Below are positions 1 through 11,700 of a stretch of DNA of 64,000 bases, in pieces. A program made the position numbers and the translations under genes. How positions within the stretch are numbered: the stretch's first letter is position 1; the number at the start of each line of letters is the position of its first letter. Source of the DNA: Isochrysis galbana (lineage: Eukaryota > Haptophyta > Isochrysidales > Isochrysidaceae). The DNA lies in NCBI GenBank assembly GCA_018136815.1, contig CM030933.1, positions 930,001-994,000 on the forward strand, in the 5' to 3' direction. Under the pieces are notes generated by a model. It made no database searches, had not been told where the DNA came from, and worked only from the letters and a program-made list of their open reading frames with translations.

Positions 1-404
1 CGAGCACAGTGATGTCGGTAGCGGCGACTGCCGCATTCGTCGTCGGGTGACCAAGCAGGAGGGAAAGCTCACCCAAGACATCGCCAGTCTATGGGCGATC
101 ATGTTCACGAGTGGGCGAGGGCGCTCAATGAACGTTGGGAGGAAAGGCACGGGCTATCGTGTCAAGCTGCCAAGACGGGCTGCACAGGGACAAGCTAGAG
201 CACCAATACCGGAAACGCGGCGGGTGTCGCGAGCACAGAGTTAAAGGGGAATTCAAAGACCGGCGCGCACCTGACGCGTGGCGAGTGGAAGGTCTTTCGC
301 GCCTTTGCGAGTGAGGACGAGCTCCACTCGCCCCTCCTTAATGTAGAACATTTTCTCCGAGGCGACGCCCTTGAGCGAAGGATGGGGGAGGGGAGGAGGA
401 GCGG
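1..404. other. No gene recognised
   Basis: Short open frames occur on both strands but none resembles a known family, and none has convincing splice sites or codon pattern. The segment is the downstream flank of the minus-strand candidate exon that ends at 405. Confidence 0.4.
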
Positions 405-728
405 TTAGCATGTTTGAGCGTAATGAGTGTCATTGTGCTCGGGGCGGCCCGCAAAGGGCAAGAATTGCACCACGGTATGCAGGCGCGGCCAGCGCACCTG
501 TTCGATAAGCGTCTCGCCTGCGTTGAGCTGGCGAAGGGCGCCGGACGCGGCGAAGATGCGCTCCACAAACTCGAGCATTGACTTGTCAGTCGGCGGACGG
601 TGTGGGGGCGCATACAGATCGCCTGCACCACCCGCCCGGGAGCTGCTGTGACTACCGCCCGAGGCGATGCCGCTGATGAACTTTTTGGTCGTGCGGAAGG
701 AAGAGGACTTGGAGTGGGTCCCCAGGGA
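405..728 (-). CDS. Candidate 3'-terminal exon of an unrecognised minus-strand gene
   Basis: On the minus strand a frame of 107 codons opens directly after a CGCTAG acceptor at 731-729 and ends at TAA (407-405). It starts SLGTHSKSSSFRT, has a Ser/Gly-rich stretch, and then reads as normal amphipathic protein (LEFVERIFAASGALRQLNAG, later VQFLPFAGRPEHNDTHYAQ). The composition looks coding and unlike the neighbouring low-complexity frames. An upstream exon may lie near 960-1140 minus (residues such as LAVRERDESGPVLEHEPKRA), but I could not join the two with confidence. I do not recognise the family. It could also be a relic of a mobile element. Confidence 0.4.
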   Translation of the reverse strand, partial: SLGTHSKSSSFRTTKKFISGIASGGSHSSSRAGGAGDLYAPPHRPPTDKSMLEFVERIFAASGALRQLNAGETLIEQVRWPRLHTVVQFLPFAGRPEHNDTHYAQTC

Positions 729-1540
729 CTAGCGGACAGTTGGAGATGCGTTTGGTAAGGTAATGGCGCCAGGTGTCATCGAGGCGTGAGGCGCAAGGCT
801 GTGCAAAGTTGGAGTGCACGAGGTGGTACTAAAAATGAAGAGGGGAGGGTAGATGAGGCTGGGAGGGTAGGGGACGTTGGCGGCGGTAGTGGGATCAGCT
901 TGGTGTTGGGCGATGGGAGCCTGTTCTGTTTGCACTAGCCTATGGTGAGACAATGGTGGCGAGAACGCCCTTGGCACAAGCAGCGTCGAGGCCGGTGCGA
1001 ATCGTGTCCCCGCACGCCTCTATCCCCTCACCCAACCTGCGCGAGGTGACGTCTTCCTTGGCAGCACGTTTCGGCTCATGCTCGAGAACGGGGCCGCTCT
1101 CGTCTCGTTCTCGCACGGCAAGCCTCCCGTAATGGGTTGAGTGAATAGGTGAACGGCAAATTGGGTCGCGCGAGGCGGTGTGTGGCATGTGAATGAGTGA
1201 CGAGGGCATGAGCATCACGAGCCGTGTGTGCCGCAGTGGGGGAGGTGAGGAGGGCGCAGCATGCGCTCGTTGTGCAATTGAGTCAATCTCTAAGCTCGCT
1301 TTATGTGTCCCTCCTGGCTGCTCATGGTGCGGCCAACAAGGCGTGTGAGGCATCGACGGTTTGGAGGGATCATGAAGGATGCGAGGGCACCGCATATGAC
1401 CATTGGCTTCCCTTCCTCTCCCTCTGTCCCTTGGCCCTATGGCGTCACTGAACCCTGGAATACTAGATGTGCGATGGGCGGGCCGTGCGCAGAGATCACG
1501 CAACGCCCCAGGGGCCGCGTGGAGCACGTTGCCCTTCCCT
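729..1540. other. Gene-poor stretch, possible upstream exons on the minus strand
   Basis: A minus-strand frame around 960-1140 reads like protein (ERDESGPVLEHEPKRAAKED) and contains GT donor-like sites, so it may be an exon of the gene ending at 405. Nothing else is supported here. Confidence 0.3.
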
Positions 1541-2090
<550 letters not shown>

Positions 2091-3099
2091 AGGGCGTACG
2101 CGGCGGCCGAAAGGTGGTGAGAGGGCGTGGTGGAGTGTGACTGAGCATTCGTGAGCCGAGGAACCAGCTGCGCGTGAGCAGGAGAGCAGGGGAGCACACA
2201 CCTTGTGGGTCTTGTTGCTGGACTGCACGGCCCCCATGGGGAGAGGAGAGGGAGAGAGGGAGAGAGAAGCAGAGGGAGAGAGGGGGGGGCCGAGGGGTCC
2301 CCTTGAGTAAAGAATAATAGGGAGAGGATAGGGGAGAAAGAGGAGGAAGGAGTGGAGGGGGATGGGTGGGAGGGGGCGGAAGGGAGGGGGGCGCTGACAT
2401 AATAAGAGTACTGGATAGATGAAGAGAGAAACCTCACGGAGAAGGAGCGGGAAAGGAGTCAGTCCCCTGGGGGGGGGAGGAGAGAGAGAGAAAGGAGGAG
2501 GAGGCGGCGAGAGGAGGACGTTAACACGGAGGAGCACGAGAGTACGTTATGTTTCTCGCAAACGCAGAGAGGTGAAGGAGGGGGAGGCAAAGAAGAAGGG
2601 GAGGGGAGGGGGAGGCAGAGATGTAGGAGGAGAGAGAGAGAGAGAGAGAGGGAGGGAGGGAGGGGAGGGAGAGAAATAGTGTGACGAAGATGGCAGAGGA
2701 GAGAAGATTGGACTCATGAGGAGAGAAGAATAGCGTGTCTGTATACGATGATAGTACTTGCGAGGAGCGGCGAGAGCGAGCGATGGAGAAGGGAGAAATG
2801 TGACCCTCAGAATATGTGTGTTATGCCCATGTGAGCGTGGAAGAACACACGTGAGGGGAGCTGCGGGAAGGAGAGATGTGAGAGAGTCGTCGAGCGAGAA
2901 GGAAGGGGGTGGCGGCGGCAAGCAAGGAGTCCGAGGGCGCTGTGGAGAGAAGAGAGCAAAAATAAACTTCTGTGGGTGAGGAGGAGGAGGACCTTGCCGA
3001 AACGATGAGAATGATAGTGTTCGAATAGAGCGCGTGGGACCGCCGTGGGCAGGCCCATACCGAGTAGCGAGACGAGGGCTAGATGTAGCATGGTCTTAG
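2091..3099. other. Purine-rich spacer without recognised gene
   Basis: The plus strand is G/A-rich (for example 2235-2380 and 2590-2670), the mirror image of the preceding CT block. Many overlapping open frames exist on both strands because stop codons are rare in such sequence. None shows a domain or a usable intron. The 3' LTR of the copia fossil to the right probably extends into the right part of this stretch, but its outer end is not identifiable. Confidence 0.6.
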
Positions 3100-4330
3100 C
3101 GACGCAAGGAGGGGGACGAGATCGGAGGACACACAATTAAGCGTACACCAAGGCACATGGGGACTATGAGCCCCTTCTACTACAAAACTCCAGACACTCC
3201 CCCACAGCATGACACTGATGCTGCCTTAAAGACGAGGAAGGACGGACTCAGTCCGAAGACTGGAAGGGCTAACATCATATGCATCAATCAGAATTGAGAA
3301 GTGTAGCCCGGTGACGATAGAAGGTTGTCTTATCGAGACATTTGGTGAAGATATCCGCTGTCATTTGTCCAGTACCAATCCAAATAGGAACTGATATCTT
3401 GTGGAGATATTGTTCTCGAGCGTACAGTAGCCAACGCTCATAATGGCGATTGCGAGCGGTAACTCCAGGATTCTTAATCGAGTCACGAGCAGCGGAATTG
3501 TCAGTATGAATGCCAATAGGTAGCGATCGAGGAAGATCAACGAACTCGAACAGATGTAACATAAAGCGTAGATCCCGGGCCGCTAAAGCATATATGGCGG
3601 TCTCGGCCTCAGCAGAGGACTGCGCAACGATAGTCAGCTTCCTTGAACGAAATGAGATGGCCGCTCCCCCATACATAAGAGCGTAGCCTGCAAATGGTTT
3701 AGGCATGGATCCCCATGAAGAATCAGCGTAGATGTCGAGCTTATCAACAGATCCATCATAGGTTAACCCGAGGTGACGGGAGTGGTGCAAATAGCACAAG
3801 ACGCCTAAGGCAGCCTCATAGCAATCCGGAGATGGGTCGTGCATGAATTGACATAGGAACGAAACATAGAAAGCAACATCCGGCCGCGTAATGGTGATCC
3901 ATAGAAGTGAGCCGATGAGCTTGAGATACGACTTATTTCGCATTTGTGAACGTTCGAGGTCACTTGAGGCGACACCTAGCTTGTGAAAGTGGTCAATCTT
4001 GGAAGCACAGACGGGGACTCCAAAGTCCTTAGAACAAGACTTACTCAAGAATTCAGTGTGTACATCCTCAATATAACGTGTTTGACGTAGCAACATGGTT
4101 CGTTTGTCGCGATCTCGAGTGATTTCGTAGCCCAGAAATCGAGTTGGCTCACCAACGATGCTAATGTTAAACCGCTTCGCGTAATCGGCTAGAAATTCGT
4201 CGACAACGGCACGACTACCACGAGGGTATCTAACGAGCATGTTATCAACATAAATAGCAAGATAGACCGTTGGTCCATCAGCGTACCTTTTCCGAAAGAA
4301 GTTGGGCTCGCAAGACGATTGCTCAAAGCC
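3100..4330 (-). mobile_element. Fossil Ty1/copia LTR retrotransposon, 3' part
   Basis: The minus strand from about 4330 to 3284 encodes the end of a copia polyprotein: the C-terminal part of reverse transcriptase, then RNase H (ADSSWGS, SRKLTIVAQSSAEAE, HTDNSAA, and a final TADIFTK block). After the polyprotein end comes a purine-rich tract (about 3212-3204), then sequence beginning TGTCTGG near 3203 that fits the start of a 3' LTR running to lower coordinates. Only the 3' part is present and the element is broken. A second copia LTR abuts it at about 4331, suggesting one element inserted into the other. Age cannot be measured without the 5' LTR. Confidence 0.85.
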
Positions 4331-4800
4331 TATGGAACACTCACAGTAACACGTAGGAAACTAACGTAATCAGAGTGGGCGCGTGAGGGGGGGGAAGTGG
4401 GAAAGAGAAAAAAGAAGAGAGGGGGCCCGTCGCCTCTCCTCACGTGAAGAGAGAAACCTCACGAGACTTAGAAAGTAAATACAAGAGGAGAGGACGGAGG
4501 GACATCCGTGATCCGTGACACCCCCTCCTAAACGGAGCAAGGGTGCGACGTTTACGTTTACGTTTAGGCATTAGAAGATAGTTGACCAAAAGAAAGAGTC
4601 GAGAATGTCGAGCAGACGAAGAAATCGATTTCGCGGACAAGCAAGGTTTGGTGAGAACGTCTGCGACCATGTTACATGTTATGGCCGTGAAGGTGTGTGT
4701 TTAAGTGTAAGAACTTGCTTGGCGACTAAATCGCGGAGGAAAGCACCGGCGCGAAGGATATGTTTCGTCTTCTTGAAAAAAATATTCTTGAAGGTGCCTA
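4331..4800 (-). mobile_element. Second fossil copia element, 3' end and LTR
   Basis: On the minus strand, about 4790-4590 encodes a degraded RNase H C-terminus ending in the typical VADVLTKP block. A purine tract (about 4533-4525) follows, then TGTCACGG at 4524, the expected start of a 3' LTR. The LTR runs down to about 4331, where the coding sequence of the neighbouring copia fossil begins. The copy is broken, with more than one break, and lacks its 5' part. It differs from its neighbour in LTR and purine tract, so the two are different families or old subfamilies. Confidence 0.7.
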
Positions 4801-6044
4801 CTACTTTGCTAACTAACCCTCGTCCCTCGCGATGGGGACTGCCCCTGACATCGCCCTTGCCCCACCTTCACTCCCCCTTCGCCCCCCCCCTCGGTCCTTT
4901 TCGTTCGGTTTCGGGGGGTCGACCCATGTGCATGACGGACTGGAGGTTACGGATGGAACAGGAGGAACCGGATGGGACGGAAGGTAGGCGGCGGAAGGCA
5001 CGGCCTTTTGGGCATTGGCGGGTGGGACGGGCTGACCATCTTCCATGGTTGGAAGATGGATGGCGGGTAGTGGCGAGGGCGAGCGCGAGGACGGAGCGGA
5101 CATAGCGGACAGCGAGTGTGAGTGGGTGAGTGAGTGGATTTGGTTGGTGTTGTAAGATTGCTTGTTACGACGGAGCGAGAGTGAGAGCGAGAACGAGGGA
5201 GCGAGGAGCGACTGGGGCGAAGGGCGAGGGCGACAGAGGCCGACAGGGTACCAATCCGACTAGTCCGACAACAATCCGAGACACGCACACTCGACTTTCA
5301 CCCAACATTCCTCCACACTAAGGTATCTTTCCCCACTTGGCCGGGGAAGACACAGAAGGAGGGAAACAAGGAAGAGAAAGCCGACAAGAGAGCGACGATG
5401 CGACGGAAGAGCCGACGGCGAACGGCGGTTACCGCGAACGAGTAAGTAGAAAGTAAGTAGGGAATCTATGTGCGTAAACCGAAAGGGCGAGAGGGTAGGC
5501 TTCGCGATGTTGCGTTAGGGGGAGCGCGCGAACGCCCTCCATGCCCCACGACACGCTCTATTTTTAGAACGTGTCTACCCTCCCGGCGCCCCGCCCTCTT
5601 CCCTCTCCTCCCTCGCACCGCGCCCGCATGCAGCCGAGATCCCTCCCTTGCCCTTTCCTTTGTAACTCCGGTCCCCCCCTTGTTTCCTTGGCCAGTGGGG
5701 TCGGGGGTCTTCCCGCGCCCCGCCCCCTCCCCGACCCGCCAGTGCCCCGTTCCCTTCGTCCATATCTTCTACCCTTTCCTCTGTTCCTATAGCCGTTCGC
5801 CCCCCCCCCGTTTTCTCCGTGTCTTTATCCTCCGTCTTGGTTCTCTCAGCGCTAGCGCTCCGAAGCACCCCCTGTCCCCTTGTTCCTCTGTCTTCTCTGT
5901 GCGTCACAGGCCACAAAGGGGCGCGACGGCAAGGAGCGAGGGGCGAGTTACGAGTAAAGAGTTCTACAAGTTACCAGTAAAACTCCGCGGCAACAAGATC
6001 GATTGAGCACAAAGACGCAAGGTCAGAAGTCGATCGCGGATGCG
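4801..6044. other. Spacer, possibly containing the chromovirus LTR
   Basis: No host gene recognised. If the TGTCGCAT start at about 6045 (minus strand) marks the 3' LTR of the chromovirus fossil, part of this stretch is that LTR. I could not find its outer end. Proline-rich open frames around 5470-6000 are low-complexity and unsupported. Confidence 0.4.
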
Positions 6045-7290
6045 ACACCCCCCTGCTAGAATCGAGCGTCCTCGCGTCCTCGCGAGGTAGAGGTGAGCGA
6101 AACAGATGGAAACAGAAAGCAAGGCAAGGCAAATAAGCGATTAGGGTGAGCCACACCCTTCCGGACTGTGAGGTGAAGAATCGGCGGTCGGCACGGCAGT
6201 CCGCAAGACCGCAGGATTCAGTATAATAGTCCCCTCTCTTCTCTCTTTTACGAGAGTTTTACCTGAGGGTTTAGGCGGTGTGGCGACGCCCAACTATTAC
6301 ACGGCTGGCCCTATTACAAACGCTTAGAGGAGTCAGGTCAGTGCTTTGCAAGACGATTTCCGTGGGGAAGACGAGGGCTTGCGGACAGACAGCAAGAGAG
6401 CTCCGCGCGGGGGAAACCGTTTGGCCACCGCGGGGGAGGAAATTCGGCGACCGCGGGGGGGAAATTCGGCGACCGCGGGGGGGAAATTCGGCGACCGCGG
6501 AGGAGCGGCAGAGATAAAGAAAACGAGCGTAGAACCAACGAAACGAGGGCGAGACGGTCAGAACTCGCCGGAGGTGACAACCAAGTCTACTAGAGAGCGG
6601 AGCGATGTCGGCATCCGAACGAGGGCCTCAGAGCGGCAGCGAACAAAGGGCGATGTCCAAAGGGCTTCGGGTGGTAGCGCGTCGGAGCGGTACCACGGGG
6701 TCGAGGGCGAAGCTGTGAAAGCATACCACCACTCCCCGAGCACCGAGCACAAACCGCGCTCGGCGAGGACGGGGCGCGAGATGGGATGAAGGATCCACTG
6801 CATGGGGATATGGGGATGCAGAGCGGGCAGAGGCTCCGAGGCTCCCACATGGGCGACATGCACGTCGCATGGGAGCGAACGGAGGCGCTAGCGAGGTGAG
6901 CGTCGTGGATGGGTATCAGGGGCGACTTCGGGGCCGGTGCGATGCATGTCCGTGAGACTGTGCGCGCGCGAGGTCCCGGTGAAGGCGGGAGAGAGCTGTA
7001 ATCGGGCCCGCTTTGATGTCTGTGAACTTGTAGCGGTTGTCAGTGGATGTGCGTTGTCGTAGTCAGTGACGAGGTCGGCACAGCGGCGTAGCACATCTGT
7101 TAGGGGCTCCCACGTGGCCGCAGATCGCGGATAACCGCGCCACTTGACGAGGTAATGGCGGGCTTGTCCCCGGCCTTTGCGATCGAGTAGAGCTTCTACT
7201 AAGTGTTCATCAGATTGAAGGGGGTCATCATCCGTGAGCGTGTAGTAGGGGCGTAGATTAGTAACATGTACTTCTTCAGAAAGCATCCTA
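6045..7290 (-). mobile_element. Fossil Ty3/gypsy chromovirus, 3' part
   Basis: Minus strand 7286-6888 encodes the integrase C-terminal tail (EEVHVTNLRPYY) followed by a chromodomain (HYLVKWRGYP, SAATWEPLTDV), the signature of chromoviruses. The chromodomain in such elements binds methylated histone tails and biases integration toward heterochromatin. A purine tract and a TGTCGCAT sequence near 6050-6036 on the minus strand are candidates for the 3' LTR start. The rest of pol is missing: homology stops at about 7290, just before the b561-like fragment. The element is broken and truncated. Confidence 0.75.
6424..6505. repeat. 22-bp tandem repeat, about 3.5 units
   Basis: A unit made of GACCGCGG, a G run and AAATTCGGC is repeated head to tail with small differences in the G-run length. 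It lies in the 3' non-coding part of the chromovirus fossil. Confidence 0.85.
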
Positions 7291-7305
7291 TTTTCTTGGT
7301 CGCCC

Positions 7306-7735
7306 CGCTCTCTCAGGGAAGCGGCCTTGCGGTGGCCGCCGCCGGCGTCGCGCTCTCCGTCGCGTCGGTGCCCCGAGCCCCGAGGGCGCCACTTCTCGCA
7401 CCCCCATCACACGCTCGGGATCGTCGCCTTCGCCCTCGCCCTGCTGCAGCCGCTCAACGCGCTCGTGCGCGGCCCGCCCGCCGCCCGCACCACACGCCGC
7501 GCCGTGTGGCGGGTCGCGCACAAGGGACAAGGGGACGGGCTACGCCGTGCTCGGCGTGGGCGTCTGGCGTCTACCAGGCCCTCTCGGGGCGCGCCCTCAT
7601 GCCGAGCCAAGGCGACGCCGTTCTCGTCGCGTACGTGGTGCTCCTGGGCCTCTCCTTCGGGGTGCTCGCGGGGGGGCTCATGGTAGGGTGAGAGTGAGGG
7701 AAAGGAGACCAAATGAAGGCAAGCCGCCTCATCGT
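7306..7735 (+). pseudogene. Cytochrome b561-like domain fragment, copy 1 (degraded)
   Basis: The plus strand carries pieces of a b561 transmembrane core: HHTLGIVAFALALLQPLNAL, then AVWRVAHKG, then YQALSGRALMPSQGDAVLVA and LLGLSFGVLAGGLMVG before a stop. Such domains bind two haems through paired histidines and shuttle electrons across membranes. Compared with the copy at 33639, this one carries two 7-nt tandem duplications (in the AHKG region near 7525 and just before YQALS near 7568) that break the frame. No start, no upstream exon and no DOMON domain are present. The homology block ends at a shared AAGCCGCC, so it behaves like a dispersed repeat carrying a captured exon. Confidence 0.65.
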
Positions 7736-8736
7736 TCGTAGCGTCCGATGGCAGACCTTATCAGACCCGACTCTTATTATGATCTGTCAGACATCTTCCC
7801 GCAAGCACCAATCAACGACCCTTCCACGACCGCGTCAGCTGCCGGCTCGATCGAACGGCACTCTGCCTATGAGCCTGTAGTCATCGCATGTTCGACAAAG
7901 GACCTTACGGCCCTTACGCATAAGCATAAGGGCTTGGGCTTGCTGCTGGTCTGCCTAGTGAGGCCTTCGCGAGCGCTCTTCGCATAAGGCCTTTCGAGTG
8001 TAAGGGCTTAATTTTAAGGGCCTTAAAAATTAACTATTGCAATCTTTGGCTATTACCGGTGTTCTGGATGTGGTGCGCCCTAAGTAACTGTTGTACTAGT
8101 ACTACTACTACTACATTTATACTAAAGAAGTCTGTCCTTCCCGCGCGCGGGCGGCTGCGGATGGCGCGGCGTGGGTGGCTGAGGGTGTGGGTGTTCTTTG
8201 TGGCAAGCGTGGGGGCCCTGGCGAGAGCAGCGGGCGCTCGTCGGGTGTGGAGCGGGCAGCCCGCTCTGATGGCTCTTTTGTGTCCTTGGAGTGGAGCTGT
8301 TGCTGCTTCCTCTCTTGCGCTCTTGCGCTCTTTCTCTCCCTCTCCCTCTCTCTCTTCCCCTCTCGCCCCCCTTCTATCTCCCTATGCCTCTGCCTCCGCC
8401 TCCGCCCCTCCCTCTGCCCTTCCCTCCCCTTCTCCCTTTCTCACGATCTCTGCCTCTGCCTCTTCATCTCCTTGTTCCATCGCGCTTGCCTCACTCCCTC
8501 TCCCTCTCCATCTCTCTCTCGCTCTCTGTCCTCTTCTCCCTTTCCAGACCCACCTTTCTCTCCCTCTCTCCCTCCCTCTTTGTGCCCATTCCCACCCTTC
8601 GCCGCTCTCCTTCTCGGCTGCGGCTTCGCGCGTCCCATCTCGTCACTCTCTCAATCTCTCAGAGCACGCCCTGTTCCATCCTTTACGCCCTTGTGCTGTT
8701 CTCCCCATTGTACTTCCAACCAGCCCTCCTCACTCA
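7736..8736. other. Spacer and pyrimidine-rich leader of the next gene
   Basis: 7736-8150 holds no recognised gene. 8300-8600 is strongly C/T-rich on the plus strand, as seen upstream of other genes here. A long open frame runs through it but is low-complexity Ser/Pro/Leu and probably untranslated. Confidence 0.5.
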
Positions 8737-11700
8737 ATGAGCTGCAACCGGCCGGAGGAGCCTCTCGCTGAGCGAGGTGCCATCGAGGAGACGATTGCGG
8801 CCATGAAGCGGCTGGGAGCGCTGAGACGGGCGGGAGGGTGCCATCGGTGCCCCGCTCCGCGGCTGTCCGCGCCTTCCGTGCCGTTACGCTCGGGTGGCGA
8901 CGCACCGGAGCCGATTGGCCCGCAGCCACCCGCAATGCGGGGCGAGCCGGTGCTGCGGCGCGTCGCCAACCGCGCCTCATTCCGCCGGCTCCTACTGCGC
9001 ACGCTCGAGGCGGAGCGGCCAGCTGCCGTCGGCACTCTCCGAAAGGAACTCGCCCTCGCGCTCGGCACGCGCGAGCGGAGGCCCGTCCTCCTAGCCATAT
9101 CAGCGATTGCTGGCTTTGGGATGTGTTGGCCGCGCGCGGCCTGTTGCCGTCGGCTGCCCCACGCCGTCTTCATTTTCCTCGCGGCGCGCACCGCTGTGGC
9201 GCTGGGGATGCACGCACCCGATCCGCGCCAGACTCTCGGCGCCAAGGTCATCCTCACCACTGTCGTGGCCGGAGTGGTGCGCGCCTTCCAGCCTGGCATG
9301 TGATGGGTGCACCCCCTCGGCATAGCCACCGCTCGAGCCAAGCGAGGGCCTCTACCCCCATCACCGCGGCCAGGCCGGCCGGCCGATGGCGCCCGTGCGC
9401 ACGAATAGCGGGGGAGGTAGTCGTATCTCCATACTGCCAGCTCGTATGCCCTCTCGATTCCCTTCTTTCGTCCTCACGGCGATAACCCTTCATCGCACTG
9501 CGTCCTCCTAACCGCAGGTGGCCCTCTATGAGATGGCGGCGCTCGCTGCCCTCAGCGCTGTGCTGGGCTTGGTGAGTGTTGCGGCTGCCGTCGAGCTGCT
9601 CGTCGGCAGTGCGTACCGCCGCGCCGTGCGGTGGGCGGTAGACGTGGAGGACGCGGCGGCCTCTGGAGCGCCCTCGGCGACAAGCACACGAAGGCGAGCT
9701 GTCGGGGCAGGTGGTCCTGTTGCCGCGAGGGTCGGCACGCCAAAGGGCAAGGCGCGACTGAGCGTGACGCGGCGCTCCGACGGCGCTCATGGCAAGGGGC
9801 CCTATCGTGCGAGCGGGCGGGCGGGCATGGCCAAGCCAAAGACCACCGGTGGGCGAGGCGTGGGCTGGACCGAGCCCATTGCCGGCACCGCCGACGCAAC
9901 TGGTGGCACCAAGGCGGCTGCCCGTGCGATAAACCGTACCGGCTTCGCGGCAGGAGGCACAGGCGCCAACTCCACCGACGCGGAGGTGGACGGCAAGTGG
10001 CTGTGGGGCTGGTGGGATGCCTTGTTGAGTCGTGACGGCTCGATGGGCACGACCGATCCTGCTGAGCACCAAACGGCTAGTGCCCAGCAACGGGCTAGTG
10101 TACCGCCGCCGGCCAATCTGGCAGCCGCTGACACACGTGTAAAGGGCGGCTTGCCACCACCCTCACTCATGAATGAGACGGCTACGCTCAAGTTCTCCTT
10201 GCCACCGAGCTCGCCGCCATCACCGGCGCTCCCGCCTGTATCGGCCACGGCAGTAATCCTGGCGACAGCCGCTGTGCAGCCGCCGGCGACGAGGATCACC
10301 GTTGGTGAGTGCGCTGTGCCGGCTCCGCGCCGTGCCCAGCTCCGCCATGCTCCCGTTCCGCCCTGCGCCCTAGGGCTGGTTTCGACAAGCCACCAACTTG
10401 CTCCCACGCCAACGGTGGGTGCTTGGATGGGCCTCACCGCTGCTCAATGCTGTGCCGGCACGCCCGTAGGCGAGATGCGACGTTTGATGTGGCTTGCCCT
10501 CTCCTCCTCGTTGCTCGTAAGCTGTCTCTCGGTTGGGGCGGCCGTGCGTCTCGCGGATGCCGTCTTTGTCACCATACTCGCGTCCGTACAGCAGATCCTG
10601 CGCACGGTGACTTGCAGCACCGCCCGTTTCCGTTGGTGGCCTTGGTAGCTGCTTGTATCAAGCTACGTCTCATACAGCGGATTATCCAATTCTGCTCTTC
10701 CCGGCGTCGCGTCTCAGGTCACTGCGTTGTGGTTTGTGCTGCTCAGGCAATCTCGACGCGCACAGCAGGCGTGTGCAGCTGGCCCTGCGTGCGCCGCCGC
10801 GTGCAGTCCACGCCTCCTGCGCCATTCTCTCCACCATGCTGCCGCGCGGTGATCGCCGTCGCGCGGCATCTCCGCCGCTAATTCCGTTGCATGCCGCCTC
10901 ACGGCTTGGCCCAGCGGCAAGGCCCTTCGGTCGTGAAGCCGAAGCTTTCCCGTGCCCTCGCTCGCAAATCCGTAGGTCTACGCACCTGCGGCTGCTTCCT
11001 GGTTCCACGACGTACCAGCATCGGTCGACGAGCTCAAGATCCGTGCGGCATATCAAGTGCTGTTGTTGCCCACGACTGCCGCACCGTTTGCCACGCGCCC
11101 GCCGTGATGACGCCAGCACAAGGCGCGGCGCGCCTGCCTACCGCCCCCCTCGCTCGCGTTTTTAGGCCAACGTATGGGGTCTCCAGCTTGAGCAGGCACT
11201 CACCAACACGTGGGCACAGTATCTGACCCACCGTCGAAATTGGATGCGCGGCCAGCGGACGCCCGGCTTGCGCCCGCCGCCGTCCGCTAGCCGCACCGCC
11301 GGTGGCGGCCTAGGCGCGGGTGCGCGCGTGCCCGGGGCTGGCGGCCGCGGGCTTCCGGCGGCAGCGCGCGGCCGAGGGCTCAGCGGGGCTGGCGGATCAA
11401 AGCGGCCACCGGCAGCCCAGCCGCCAGCTGACGGCGGACTGACGGGCGCTTTGCAAGACTGGTGGGACGCACGCGTCGTAGCGACTAATCGGTGGTGAGC
11501 GGCTCCTCGTAGCCCTCCGTGCATGCAGGGCCGCGCTTGTGTTGGCCGCCTGTTCTGTTTTCACCGTCGCCACATCTCGTTCAGCGATACAGCCCCCCTC
11601 CCCCAACTCACGTTTAGGTGGGTTGGATGGCAGCTGGACCGAGCCCGCGATCGGCGCGAGCTAGAGCGGCGCACGGTGCAGAAGCGCATCGCTGAGCGGC

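Noticed and set aside
2419-2445. Short match to the copia LTR near 4443
   Set aside because: Only about 17 bases agree, inside purine-rich sequence, which is too short to claim an LTR fragment.
8059-8736. N-terminal extension of the gene at 8737
   Set aside because: The frame is open but consists of C/T-rich low-complexity codons, like the leaders of other genes here.
9254-10437. Minus-strand frames of 211 and 278 codons
   Set aside because: They overlap phase-consistent plus-strand exons and have no family match.
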